Source: Candidatus Cloacimonadota bacterium (GTDB lineage Bacteria > Cloacimonadota > Cloacimonadia > Cloacimonadales > TCS61). From it: a stretch of DNA of 12,732 nucleotides. Each line of letters opens with the position of its first letter. The stretch's first letter is position 1. Below the pieces are notes generated by a model that worked only from the letters and a program-made list of their open reading frames with translations, ran no database searches and was not told the origin of the DNA. Both the position numbers and the translations under genes were made by a program. Positions 4,917 through 12,345 of this stretch are shown one piece after another. The DNA lies in assembly GCA_011372345.1 (NCBI GenBank), contig DRTC01000447.1, positions 1 to 12,732 of the forward strand, written 5' to 3'.

Positions 4917-7175
4917 ATGAGCCATCAGACTTTGCTTCGCTACAACCTGACAAGCCGAGATCACCGAAATATACCGAAAAGACAAACAAGTGAATCTATG
5001 CTTCCGTCTATAGTCGGACTTCGCTCTGTGTCTCTGCGGCAAAAAAAAATTAATCTTCAATTATCAGTTATCAATCTTCGATTCCTTGTTTTCTGTTTCC
5101 TTTTCACAATACTTTTAACCTCTCTTCACAGCCTTGAAATTTCCGGAAAAATAGTTAATGACCAAAATTTACCGCTGGAAAATGTCATCATTACAACAGA
5201 AAGTAAAACCGCAATTTCAAATAGATCCGGTTTTTTTGATCTTGATCAAGTTCGGGAAAATGAAAAAATAAAAATTCATAAGATCGGTTTTGAAGAATTA
5301 GAATTTTTTGCAGATAAAATTCCTCAAAAAATCATTCTCAAGAAAAAAGCGATCGAAATTTCAGGAATGGAAGTTGTTGAAGAGCGTTTCAAACAGGTTC
5401 TAACAGAAACCTCAAATAAGATCGTTATCAAAGTTGAGAAAAAATCAGAGAATAATGCTGCTGATATTTTAAAAGAAACTCCGGGAATTTATATTCAGGG
5501 TGTCGATCTTCCGGGTGAACGAAAAACAGTTTCTTTACTCGGTCATAAATCTAAACACACTCTAATTTTGCTGGATGGAATTCCTCTCAATCCGTCCGGG
5601 CAGGATTTTGATCTTTCGACCATTCCTGCTGAAATTATCGATAATATCGAAATTATCAAAAATAATGCTCAATTCGGTTCCGGATCGATGGCTGGAATTA
5701 TTAATATCAATACGAAAAAATCTGATGGAAGATTCAGCCTGAAAACCGGACAGAAGATCGGATCATTCGGTCTTTCTAAAACTTATGCGAATTTAAGTAT
5801 TTCCAATCGATATTTCTATTCTTATTTGTATGCAGCCCATAATTCCACCAATAATGATTTTCTATTCAACAATCAATCCGGTTTGGAAAACAATCTGAAA
5901 AATAATGATAAAAGTGTTCAGGATTTGGATTTCAGTATCGGTTTGAATTCATTTCCGATGGAAATCGAATATGGTTTTGATATTCAGAAATTCTTCCGAA
6001 AATATCTCTCACCCGAGAACATAACTATTTATGATAACAGCAAGTTGGAAGGATCAACAAATCGTCATAAAATCCATTTGAAAAAGGAATTTTCTAAAAT
6101 TAATCTTATTTCCAATCTTTTCTATTTTAAAGACAGATCATCTTATGATAATACGGAATCAAGTTGGTTTCAGATCTTGAACCATCATTTCAGGAATTCT
6201 CGCGGGATTGACACAAAAGTTAGTTTCAAAAAAGAAATCATAACCTTCGATCTTGGAACTTCCTACAAATATGAAGATTTTGCATCTGAAAATGAGACCA
6301 ATCCCAATGCTAATATAGAAAAAAAATATCGGGAAAATTATGCTGGTTCAGGAAATGTAAAATTCACAAAAGATTTTTTCCCTTTCACTTCGGATTTAAT
6401 CTTATCATCAAGAATCGAAAAACATAATAATTTTGGAAATTTTATGACATACCGTTTTGATACAGATACAAAATTTGATACTTTTATCACCTTAATTATT
6501 GGTGGAAGTTTTGGCACAGGATTCACAGTTCCTTCCTTTTATGATCTTTATTGGAATGACGGACAGGCGCATGGAAATGAAGATTTGAAGTCTGAAAGTT
6601 CAAATGGCGGACAGGTTTTCGGGAAACTCGAATGGTTGAAAAACTCTCTGAAAATATCGCTTCATTCCAATACCGTCAAAAATCTTATCCATTGGACGCG
6701 ACAGACAGATTATTGGCGACCGGAAAATATCGAAACCGTGAATATCTCAAATTTTGAAATGGATTCTAATTTCAATTTTTTTAAGCATTTTAATCTCGGA
6801 ATTTCCTATCTGAAAACAATTGCCAAAAATAAAACAAAAGGAGGTGATTTTTATAATAAATTTCTTCCCTTCATTCCTCAATATAATTTTCAGGCAATTC
6901 TTAAATATGAAATAAAGAATTTCTCAATCAAAATTATGCATACAAAAACCGGAAAACAATACACAACTCCTGATCAATTAAGCGAAGAATTGGTTATGCC
7001 GGAATACGAATTGACCAACATTGATTTTGTTTACGATTTTCCATATAAAAATTTGATTTTTGGGATTTCAGGTGCTGTGAACAATTTTTTTGATGAAGAT
7101 TACGAACTTTATAAATATATGCCGCAACCGGGACGGAACTGGCAGGTTTGTTTTGAGGTAAAATATGGAATATGA
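4917..7175 (+). CDS. TonB-dependent outer-membrane receptor (BtuB/FecA-like)
   Basis: Outer-membrane beta-barrel that takes up a scarce ligand using TonB energy. In the 752-residue frame, residues 54-72 are a hydrophobic signal segment (FLVFCFLFTILLTSLHS). Residues 74-145 form a CarboxypepD_reg-like domain, 147-156 a possible TonB box, and ~165-270 the plug (ILKETPGIYIQG, ILLDGIPLN, NIEIIKNNAQFGSGSMAG). The rest is the barrel, with GTGFTVPSFYDLYW and NEDLKSESS, and the closing motif NNFFDEDYELYKYMPQPGRNW. The last residue is Ile, not the usual aromatic. The true start is uncertain. The ATG at 4917 overlaps no other gene but places ~50 unusual residues before the signal segment, part of them encoded by a dispersed repeat (5024-5040); the only other in-frame ATG is at 4998. 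Position after the ATPase supports a shared role. Substrate could be cobalamin, heme or a siderophore. Confidence 0.9.
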   Translation: MSHQTLLRYNLTSRDHRNIPKRQTSESMLPSIVGLRSVSLRQKKINLQLSVINLRFLVFCFLFTILLTSLHSLEISGKIVNDQNLPLENVIITTESKTAISNRSGFFDLDQVRENEKIKIHKIGFEELEFFADKIPQKIILKKKAIEISGMEVVEERFKQVLTETSNKIVIKVEKKSENNAADILKETPGIYIQGVDLPGERKTVSLLGHKSKHTLILLDGIPLNPSGQDFDLSTIPAEIIDNIEIIKNNAQFGSGSMAGIININTKKSDGRFSLKTGQKIGSFGLSKTYANLSISNRYFYSYLYAAHNSTNNDFLFNNQSGLENNLKNNDKSVQDLDFSIGLNSFPMEIEYGFDIQKFFRKYLSPENITIYDNSKLEGSTNRHKIHLKKEFSKINLISNLFYFKDRSSYDNTESSWFQILNHHFRNSRGIDTKVSFKKEIITFDLGTSYKYEDFASENETNPNANIEKKYRENYAGSGNVKFTKDFFPFTSDLILSSRIEKHNNFGNFMTYRFDTDTKFDTFITLIIGGSFGTGFTVPSFYDLYWNDGQAHGNEDLKSESSNGGQVFGKLEWLKNSLKISLHSNTVKNLIHWTRQTDYWRPENIETVNISNFEMDSNFNFFKHFNLGISYLKTIAKNKTKGGDFYNKFLPFIPQYNFQAILKYEIKNFSIKIMHTKTGKQYTTPDQLSEELVMPEYELTNIDFVYDFPYKNLIFGISGAVNNFFDEDYELYKYMPQPGRNWQVCFEVKYGI
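5024..5040 (+). repeat. CTCTGTG...TGCGGC dispersed repeat, copy 2
   Basis: CTCTGTGTCTCTGCGGC followed by nine A residues. It matches the reverse complement of the copy at 8596-8621 in 16 of 17 bases. It lies in the apparent N-terminal coding part of the receptor, giving LRSVSLRQKK. Confidence 0.75.
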
Positions 7176-7183
7176 ATTGATCT

Positions 7184-7230
7184 TTTCCGAAGTTTCCTCC
7201 AAAGGATTTCTTCCAACTAAAATTCGGAAA
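7184..7230. repeat. TTTCCGAA...TTCGGAAA inverted repeat
   Basis: Exact 8-bp arms 31 bp apart, just after the receptor stop codon. A related element (CTTTCCGAA / TTCGGAAAG, exact 9-bp arms) occurs at 12297-12345, so the two are probably members of one family. Confidence 0.5.
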
Positions 7231-7251
7231 GTTTTCCGACCTCACCTCAAT

Positions 7252-7270
7252 CCTCTCCTAAAAGGAGAGG
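7252..7270. repeat. CCTCTCCT/AGGAGAGG hairpin
   Basis: Exact 8-bp stem with loop AAA, preceded by CTCACCTCAAT. It belongs to the same CTCACC/CCTCTC family as 1336-1370 and 7431-7515. Confidence 0.6.
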
Positions 7271-7280
7271 AAGTCGCTTG

Positions 7281-7325
7281 TTCCCAAATTCTCCCGAAGG
7301 CTTTCGGGAGAAACACAATTGGGAA
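7281..7325. repeat. nested double hairpin
   Basis: Inner stem TTCTCCCGAA (7289-7298) / TTCGGGAGAA (7303-7312), exact over 10 bp with loop GGCT. It is enclosed by an outer stem TTCCCAA (7281-7287) / TTGGGAA (7319-7325). No U-tract follows. Confidence 0.65.
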
Positions 7326-7391
7326 AGAAATTCCATTTCGATCGCGAGTAAAATCTTAATTACTCAAAACAGAGTTTTTCAAAGCCGAACA

Positions 7392-7413
7392 TTCCCAAAC
7401 TGGAGTTTGGGAA
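7392..7413. repeat. TTCCCAAACT-GG-AGTTTGGGAA palindrome
   Basis: Exact 10-bp inverted repeat with a 2-nt centre, flanked by ...ACA and CGAG. It is the second member of the family seen at 1113-1133. Confidence 0.65.
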
Positions 7414-7430
7414 CGAGTGGACTAAATATA

Positions 7431-7515
7431 AAACTCATCCCTTAATCCCTTCTCTTGCAAAGAGAAGGGAAAAAAGTCATCCCTCTCTTTTCAAGAGAGG
7501 GAACGAGGGTGAGTT
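7431..7515. repeat. twin CCCTTCTC / CCCTCTC hairpin element
   Basis: Two exact hairpins side by side: TCCCTTCTCTT/AAGAGAAGGGA (7446-7470, 11 bp, loop GCA) and TCCCTCTCTT/AAGAGAGGGA (7480-7502, 10 bp, loop TTC). They are bracketed by AACTCATCCC on the left and GAGGGTGAGTT on the right, which are themselves roughly complementary. The element ends 11 bp before the ribosome site of the propeller gene. Confidence 0.7.
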
Positions 7516-7538
7516 AAAAATAAAAAAGGAGTCAACAA

Positions 7539-8828
7539 ATGAAAAAATTAGTTGTATTATTCAACTTATGTCTGATGCTTAACTTGTTTGGAGCGAATGC
7601 GTTTGTCGTGAATTCCAACAGCCAGACTTTATCGAAAATCGATCTGGAAACAGGATATGTAAACAATGCCTTTTCTGTGATCGGTTTGTATGCAAACAGA
7701 GTAATTCTATCCGAGGATTTCATTTATGTCGTCAATTCCGGAGACAATTCGGTTCAGAAGATCGATTTGAACAGCGGAGAAACTTTAGCGAATATTCCTG
7801 TTGAGAATTCCTCAAATCCGTATGATATGATCATCCATAATGGATTTGCATTCGTAACTGGACTTTTCACATCAAAAGTTTACAAGATCGATCTTTCGAC
7901 AGATCAAGTCGTAGATGATATTATGGTTGGAAATTCTCCCGAAGGAATGGTTGTTTATGACGGAAAATTGTATGTTGCCAATACAAATTATATTTATCCA
8001 AGCTACAATCCGGGAACAGTCTCTGTAATTGATTTGAACACATTTGAAGTTATCGAAACCATCGATGTGGAAATAAATCCGCAGGCATTCACAGTTGCCG
8101 ATGATATAATCCATTTAGTTTGTACAGGAGATTATTTTTCAATTTTTGGTAAAGTCTGCATTATCGATCCTTTATCAAATTCAGTTATGGAGACAATTGA
8201 AATCGGAGGTTCTCCGGCAAATATAACTTTTGCTCAAAATGGAAATGTTTATCTCGGAGACGGAATGGGAATCGGTGTATATTCTTATAATGCCGAAACT
8301 TATGAGATTATTCATTCATCGCAAAATCCTTTCTCATCCGGAGGTTCTTCGATTGCTGCTAATTCGGAAAATATTGCTGTTGTCGATGCGGGTAATTGGA
8401 TCGAAAATTCGATTGTCAGAATATATGATCTGAACGAAGAATTTCTCTCCGAATATGTGGTTGCGATCGGAGCAGTTCATATCGCGATTCAGGATGAAGG
8501 AAGTTCAATCGACGAAATTTATCCGGAAATACAGGATAATCAAATCTATAATTATCCAAATCCATTTCAATCGGAAACAACGATTTCATTTTCATGCCAC
8601 AGAGACACAGAGATCACAGAGGTCAATATTTATAATATCAAAGGACAGCAAATCAAAACTTTGGACTGCATTAACCATGTTAATGCAAAAGCAACACAGT
8701 TGCTTTACTCCAAGAATTGGGATGGAAAAGATGAATCGGGGAAATTAGTAAAACCGGGAGTTTATTTCTATCAGATCAAAACAAAAGATCATCAACTTAT
8801 TTCCGGAAAGATGATCATTTCGAGATAG
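7539..8828 (+). CDS. secreted seven-bladed YncE-like propeller with C-terminal sorting domain
   Basis: Residues 1-21 are a signal peptide (cleavage likely after ANA), with no lipobox cysteine. Residues ~22-325 divide into seven blades of about 40-47 residues. Most open with a strand such as AFVVNS, IYVVNSGDNSV, AFVTGL or LYVANT and contain a YKIDL/VIDLNT-type strand, as in YVTN/YncE propellers. Residues 339-429 form a type-IX (Por) C-terminal sorting domain: YPNPFQSETTISFS, VNIYNIKGQ, WDGKDESGK, PGVYFYQIKT and terminal GKMIISR. This predicts export across the outer membrane and surface attachment or release. AAAGGAG six bases before the ATG supports the start. The gene follows the receptor on the same strand, separated by repeats. 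BtuG, the surface B12-capture protein of Bacteroides, is also a seven-bladed propeller beside BtuB, so a ligand-capture role is a reasonable inference. A general adhesion or scaffold role is the alternative. Two repeat-like segments are encoded within the sorting domain. Confidence 0.9.
   Translation: MKKLVVLFNLCLMLNLFGANAFVVNSNSQTLSKIDLETGYVNNAFSVIGLYANRVILSEDFIYVVNSGDNSVQKIDLNSGETLANIPVENSSNPYDMIIHNGFAFVTGLFTSKVYKIDLSTDQVVDDIMVGNSPEGMVVYDGKLYVANTNYIYPSYNPGTVSVIDLNTFEVIETIDVEINPQAFTVADDIIHLVCTGDYFSIFGKVCIIDPLSNSVMETIEIGGSPANITFAQNGNVYLGDGMGIGVYSYNAETYEIIHSSQNPFSSGGSSIAANSENIAVVDAGNWIENSIVRIYDLNEEFLSEYVVAIGAVHIAIQDEGSSIDEIYPEIQDNQIYNYPNPFQSETTISFSCHRDTEITEVNIYNIKGQQIKTLDCINHVNAKATQLLYSKNWDGKDESGKLVKPGVYFYQIKTKDHQLISGKMIISR
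8596..8621 (-). repeat. dispersed repeat copy 3, in frame inside the sorting domain
   Basis: Reverse-orientation copy of the element at 4100-4125 (24 of 26 bases identical), beginning GCCACAGAG on the plus strand. It is read in frame as CHRDTEITE (residues 353-361) within the C-terminal sorting domain, where related domains usually carry something like LPENTENVE. Total domain spacing is unchanged. Confidence 0.85.
8668..8704. repeat. paired hairpins inside the sorting-domain coding sequence
   Basis: GCATTAAC-CAT-GTTAATGC (8668-8686, 8-bp exact stem) and AGCAAC-ACA-GTTGCT (8690-8704, 6-bp exact stem) lie three bases apart and encode residues 377-389 (CINHVNAKATQLL). Typical sorting domains have a shorter linker here between KTL and the WDGKD motif. 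Confidence 0.6.
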
Positions 8829-8912
8829 ATCGCAATTAAAATTTGAGATTTCATTTGACATTGAAATTGCTGAAATTCTTTTTTGGAATTGAAAATTGTT
8901 GGAGAATGAATT

Positions 8913-10526
8913 ATGAAAACAATTAGAGAAGCTCGAGACACTGATGTAAACCAGATCCGTGATCTGTTCGTCCAGGTTTACGGCAAGGAATACCCATTCA
9001 AAGGATTTTATGATACGGAATGGCTGAAAAAAGCAGTTTATGATGACGGCACTTTTTTCCTGATCATGGAAATGGATAATAGAATCGTTGCCACAGTATC
9101 CATGATGCTGACCTCCGGAGGTCTGGATGATATGATCGGGGAAATTGGCAGACTCGTTGCTACAACTGATCCAAAATACAGGGGAAAAGGATTATATACG
9201 GAACTAACTCAAATCCTGATCGATAAAACAACAGATCGAGTGCAATTCCTGATGGGAGAAGCACGCACACCTCATCGCGGAAGCCAGAAAATTCTGGAGG
9301 AACTGCATTGGACAGCCTGTGGTTTCGAACCGATGAAATACCTGTTTGGTAAACACCGGGAAAGCACTCTCTTTTATATAAAAACTCAAGGCATGGCAAA
9401 AGAACTGCGGAAGAATAATCCACGAGTTATTTCGGAAGCTTCGGTTCTTGCTCAAACTGTTCTCAAAAATATGAATTACCCGGTAGACATAATCGTTGAA
9501 AACGAAGTCGATGGTTATCCGATCGGGAAAGGTTATAAAATTGAGCATCTGAAAGAGCAGAAAGGTGTTACATCTTTACTTCGAATTGAAAGAGGAAGAG
9601 TTTCCAACCGTGAGATTTTCGGGAATTTTTCCTTATCTCATGGTTTTTTCAGGATAGGTGATCCAACCACAAATTACTTGATCGCGAAAGAAGGAGATGC
9701 TGTTCTCGGTGCGGTCGGTTTCATTCATGATCCGATAGATAAGAAAATCCGTATCTTTGAATTGATCGAATTCGATGATGCTGTTAAAGGATTTTTATTA
9801 TCAGAAGTAGATCGAATAGCACGGGAAGAATTCCAGGTAGATTATATGGAAGTAGATATTTCAGCTTATTCACCCAAAATCCAGAGAACTTTTGAAAGAC
9901 TCGGTTTTGTCCCAATAGCGTATTGCCCTTCTATGGTTTTTCAACAAGTTGAGCGGCTCGATGTTATTCGGATGACAAAACTCTGTTGTCAATATGATCC
10001 AGGGGAAATGAGACTGCTCGAACCGGGACAGAAAATAATAGAAATCGTGGAAAAAGGTTTTGAAGATCGCATGCTCGGTATGGAAATCACAGATGCTGCT
10101 CGTAAAACAGAACTCTTCAAAGATCTGGCTGACGGTGAACTTTATCATCTGGCTCGGATTGCAAGAACTGTGGAGTTTCCAAAAGGTCATATACTTATTG
10201 GACAGGATAAAGAACCTGATAATCTCTATATTTTCATCGATGGAAGTGCGGAAGTTACAACCGGAAAACAGATAGTTGGAAATTTGAGTTCAGGAAATAT
10301 CTGCGGAGAAATGGCTCTCATCGATAAAAGTCCGCGTAGCGCAAATGTTATCCTGACCAGCAATTCCAAATTGATAAAGATCAATATCGAGCGTTTAGAA
10401 AGACTGATGGAATCCCGTCCCAGACTCGGTTATGATGTGGTGAATAAACTGGCGGGAAGTTTGAGTTCGAAGTTGAAGAAACTAAACTTGAGTACGCTTT
10501 ATATGAAGAAGTTTGAGTTGGTGTGA
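8913..10526 (+). CDS. double GNAT acetyltransferase with C-terminal cNMP-binding domain
   Basis: A 537-residue cytoplasmic protein with three modules. Residues 1-~160 are a GNAT N-acetyltransferase domain with the acetyl-CoA pyrophosphate loop YRGKGLY (89-95) in its usual place after a beta strand (EIGRLVATT). Residues ~200-350 look like a second, degenerate GNAT module (VLGAVGFI, then KIQRTFERLGFVPIAYC) with no clear R-G-x-G loop. Residues ~398-522 are a CAP-type cyclic-nucleotide-binding domain (ELFKDLADGELYHLARI, FIDGSAEV) with an intact phosphate-binding cassette GEMALIDKSPRSA; E466 and R475 are the expected ribose and phosphate contacts. Inference: acetylation of a protein or small molecule gated by cAMP or cGMP, as in mycobacterial Pat, where the nucleotide domain is N-terminal instead. 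GGAG eight bases before the ATG supports the start. It follows the propeller by 84 bp and ends at an intrinsic terminator, so co-transcription is possible. The substrate is unknown. Confidence 0.88.
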   Translation: MKTIREARDTDVNQIRDLFVQVYGKEYPFKGFYDTEWLKKAVYDDGTFFLIMEMDNRIVATVSMMLTSGGLDDMIGEIGRLVATTDPKYRGKGLYTELTQILIDKTTDRVQFLMGEARTPHRGSQKILEELHWTACGFEPMKYLFGKHRESTLFYIKTQGMAKELRKNNPRVISEASVLAQTVLKNMNYPVDIIVENEVDGYPIGKGYKIEHLKEQKGVTSLLRIERGRVSNREIFGNFSLSHGFFRIGDPTTNYLIAKEGDAVLGAVGFIHDPIDKKIRIFELIEFDDAVKGFLLSEVDRIAREEFQVDYMEVDISAYSPKIQRTFERLGFVPIAYCPSMVFQQVERLDVIRMTKLCCQYDPGEMRLLEPGQKIIEIVEKGFEDRMLGMEITDAARKTELFKDLADGELYHLARIARTVEFPKGHILIGQDKEPDNLYIFIDGSAEVTTGKQIVGNLSSGNICGEMALIDKSPRSANVILTSNSKLIKINIERLERLMESRPRLGYDVVNKLAGSLSSKLKKLNLSTLYMKKFELV

Positions 10527-10566
10527 GGTTGGATTTATTAAACACTGAAAAGCACTGAAATTTCAT

Positions 10567-10604
10567 AAACTTCCAGAGTTCTTTTGAACCTGGTAAGTTT
10601 TTTT
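10567..10604 (+). terminator. intrinsic terminator after the GNAT-cNMP gene
   Basis: A stem AAACTT-CCAG-(A)-GTTC with loop TTTT pairs to GAAC-CTGG-(T)-AAGTTT. This gives 14 bp with two single-base bulges, and the T-run is at 10598-10604. It lies 40 bp after the stop. On the minus strand the downstream side is not U-rich, so it serves the plus strand, protecting the convergent LamG gene. Confidence 0.75.
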
Positions 10605-10616
10605 CTATATTCTATC

Positions 10617-12206
10617 CTACTGCACTCCTCTCACAATATAAAACTTACTCCCATTAACCGGTTCGCTCCAATCATTATCTTCGGTCACTTCTTCTTCCAA
10701 TATCCAATTTTCCATTATTTCATACGGATTTTCCGAAGAATAAACTCGATAGGAGTTCGCTCCAACTATATATGTCCAATTAAGTTCAACATTATTACCG
10801 ATTATCTCGATCGTAACATCCGGAGCCAGCATCCAGTCATTCTCGTGATAAAAATCCGAAACTTCTTCCTCACTCAAAATTCTATTATAGATCCTGATAT
10901 CATCGATCAATCCGTCAAAATAATGATATTCATCATTCTCATAACCACGACCGATACTTAATGGTAGATCCGAAGCAGTGAAAGACGAAATTGTGACCGT
11001 ATCCTGCTCAACGATTTCACCATCCACATAAAGACGCAGATAATGTCCGGGATAGAAGACAGACACAACATGATGCCATTTATCATCGTCATAACGATCA
11101 TCGGTTCTTAATCCGTAATTCTCATAAGGTTTAAGAACAGTGAATTTCATAGTTCCGTTGAATTGCGGAGAAGGATGATTTCGAGTAGTTCCAACCAGGT
11201 AACCTTTCCAATCTTGCGTGTGAGTGCTTAACGCATAATCAGCATTGCTGATAAAATCGGGATGATACAAACTGCCGTAATTATAATCGTAATATTTTAC
11301 CCAGCAACTGACGGAAAGATGAGTTGTGATATTCAGGTCAGGATCGAGACCACAATCGATAAAATCATCTGTTCCGTCAAATTCATAAGCTGCATTGGAG
11401 TTTCCAAACCTGTCTTCGCCGATAATTGCTCCATAAACAGTTCCATGATGTTCGTTCCCGCTTTCGTCATCAGCATTGTTATTGAAGGGATAGTACGCGA
11501 CCAGTCCGTCGATTTCCGAATCCCAGCCGTCTTGATGGTAGATGGTTTCGATCTCATCCTCGGTCAAGACACGGTTATAGAAACGGATGTCATCGAATTT
11601 TCCTTCGAAGAAATTTGTATTCAAATGACTGCATCCTAATCTGAATGAAGCCGCATTATGAATATTTTCGATCGTTATCGAAATCTCATCGATGAAATTT
11701 CCATCTGCATACGCTTTTAGTTTTGCATTATTAACATCCCGCATCAAGCAGATATTGTGCCAGGCATTATCGTAAAAAGTAAAATCCCAGTCCAGAATTT
11801 CCATCCCAATCCTGAAATGCTGTTCATACTGACTGGGATGGTTGCCGACAATAATAATCCCATATTGATTGGGATTGGCAGAACCTTCCCGTTTATCACT
11901 ATCAAACCGGGAAGTCTGGATAGTTCTTATCCAATAATTAATGCACCAGCTATTCGTTCCCGGATCGAAATGATCTCCGAACTCGATGAAATCATTTATT
12001 CCATCGAAATAATAGGCGGAATCTGTATTACTGAATCTGTCTGTCGTTAAAGTCGCTCCGGTAACAATTCCATCCAGTCCGTTTCCGCTTTCATCGTCGG
12101 CATTACCGTTGAAAGGATAATGGGCAACGAGACCATCGGTTAAATCTGCATTAATAAAATTTTGTATAAATATAATTATTGCAAAAAGACAGATTAGCTT
12201 CTTCAT
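10617..12206 (-). CDS. secreted protein with two LamG/jellyroll domains and an FN3-like tail
   Basis: A 529-residue exported protein. Residues 1-20 form a signal peptide ending INA. Two concanavalin A-like LamG domains follow, at about 24-228 and 233-458. Each opens with nearly the same motif (DGLVAHYPFNGNADDESGN at 24-42, DGLVAYYPFNNNADDESGN at 233-251) and closes with another (FDDIRFYNRVLTEDEIETIY, IDDIRIYNRILSEEEVSDFY). This shows internal duplication; the copies have since diverged in length. Residues ~463-529 form an FN3-like tail (VELNWTYIVGANSYRVYSSENPY...KFYIVRGVQ). There is no sorting domain of the YPNPF type. Such domains usually bind sugars or proteins at the cell surface; the ligand is unknown. 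The start is supported by GAGGAA about seven bases upstream. The gene is convergent with the acetyltransferase gene. Confidence 0.9.
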   Translation of the reverse strand: MKKLICLFAIIIFIQNFINADLTDGLVAHYPFNGNADDESGNGLDGIVTGATLTTDRFSNTDSAYYFDGINDFIEFGDHFDPGTNSWCINYWIRTIQTSRFDSDKREGSANPNQYGIIIVGNHPSQYEQHFRIGMEILDWDFTFYDNAWHNICLMRDVNNAKLKAYADGNFIDEISITIENIHNAASFRLGCSHLNTNFFEGKFDDIRFYNRVLTEDEIETIYHQDGWDSEIDGLVAYYPFNNNADDESGNEHHGTVYGAIIGEDRFGNSNAAYEFDGTDDFIDCGLDPDLNITTHLSVSCWVKYYDYNYGSLYHPDFISNADYALSTHTQDWKGYLVGTTRNHPSPQFNGTMKFTVLKPYENYGLRTDDRYDDDKWHHVVSVFYPGHYLRLYVDGEIVEQDTVTISSFTASDLPLSIGRGYENDEYHYFDGLIDDIRIYNRILSEEEVSDFYHENDWMLAPDVTIEIIGNNVELNWTYIVGANSYRVYSSENPYEIMENWILEEEVTEDNDWSEPVNGSKFYIVRGVQ

Positions 12207-12296
12207 AAATTTCCTCTATAATATTTCTAAACCTGATGCTCTTTTTTCCTTCATATCTGTCAAATTTTTTCCTGTTTTGTATGATGCGAGATAAAA

Positions 12297-12345
12297 CTTT
12301 CCGAATCTTATAAGAAAGAATTTCTTCGAAGGAAACTTCGGAAAG
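12297..12345. repeat. CTTTCCGAA...TTCGGAAAG inverted repeat
   Basis: Exact 9-bp arms enclosing a small inner hairpin AAGAAA-GAA-TTTCTT (12313-12327). It is related to 7184-7230. Confidence 0.5.

Larger units (their letters stand above)
7176..7538. other. intergenic block of five palindromic repeats
   Basis: No credible gene lies between the receptor and the propeller. The short frame beginning at 7165 is built of repeat sequence. In order: TTTCCGAA/TTCGGAAA at 7184-7230; CCTCTCCT/AGGAGAGG at 7252-7270; a nested double hairpin at 7281-7325; TTCCCAAACT/AGTTTGGGAA at 7392-7413; and a twin hairpin element at 7431-7515. The propeller ribosome site AAAGGAG (7526-7532) follows directly. A promoter is not obvious. 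Confidence 0.75.

Noticed and set aside
7165..7359. A 64-codon plus-strand frame after the receptor
   Set aside because: It runs straight through three palindromic repeats, overlaps the end of the receptor gene and has no ribosome site or recognisable fold.
7184..7515. CRISPR array
   Set aside because: The repeats are of different sequence and length and are not separated by uniform spacers; no cas gene is present.
8855..8871. Sigma-54-like site TTGACA-N8-TGC before the acetyltransferase gene
   Set aside because: The -12 GC fits, but the nearly invariant -24 GG is GA. Read as a sigma-70 promoter, no acceptable -10 lies 16-18 bp downstream.
9160..10190. Antisense frames over the acetyltransferase gene
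   Set aside because: They are shadows of a well-supported three-module gene and have no independent signals.
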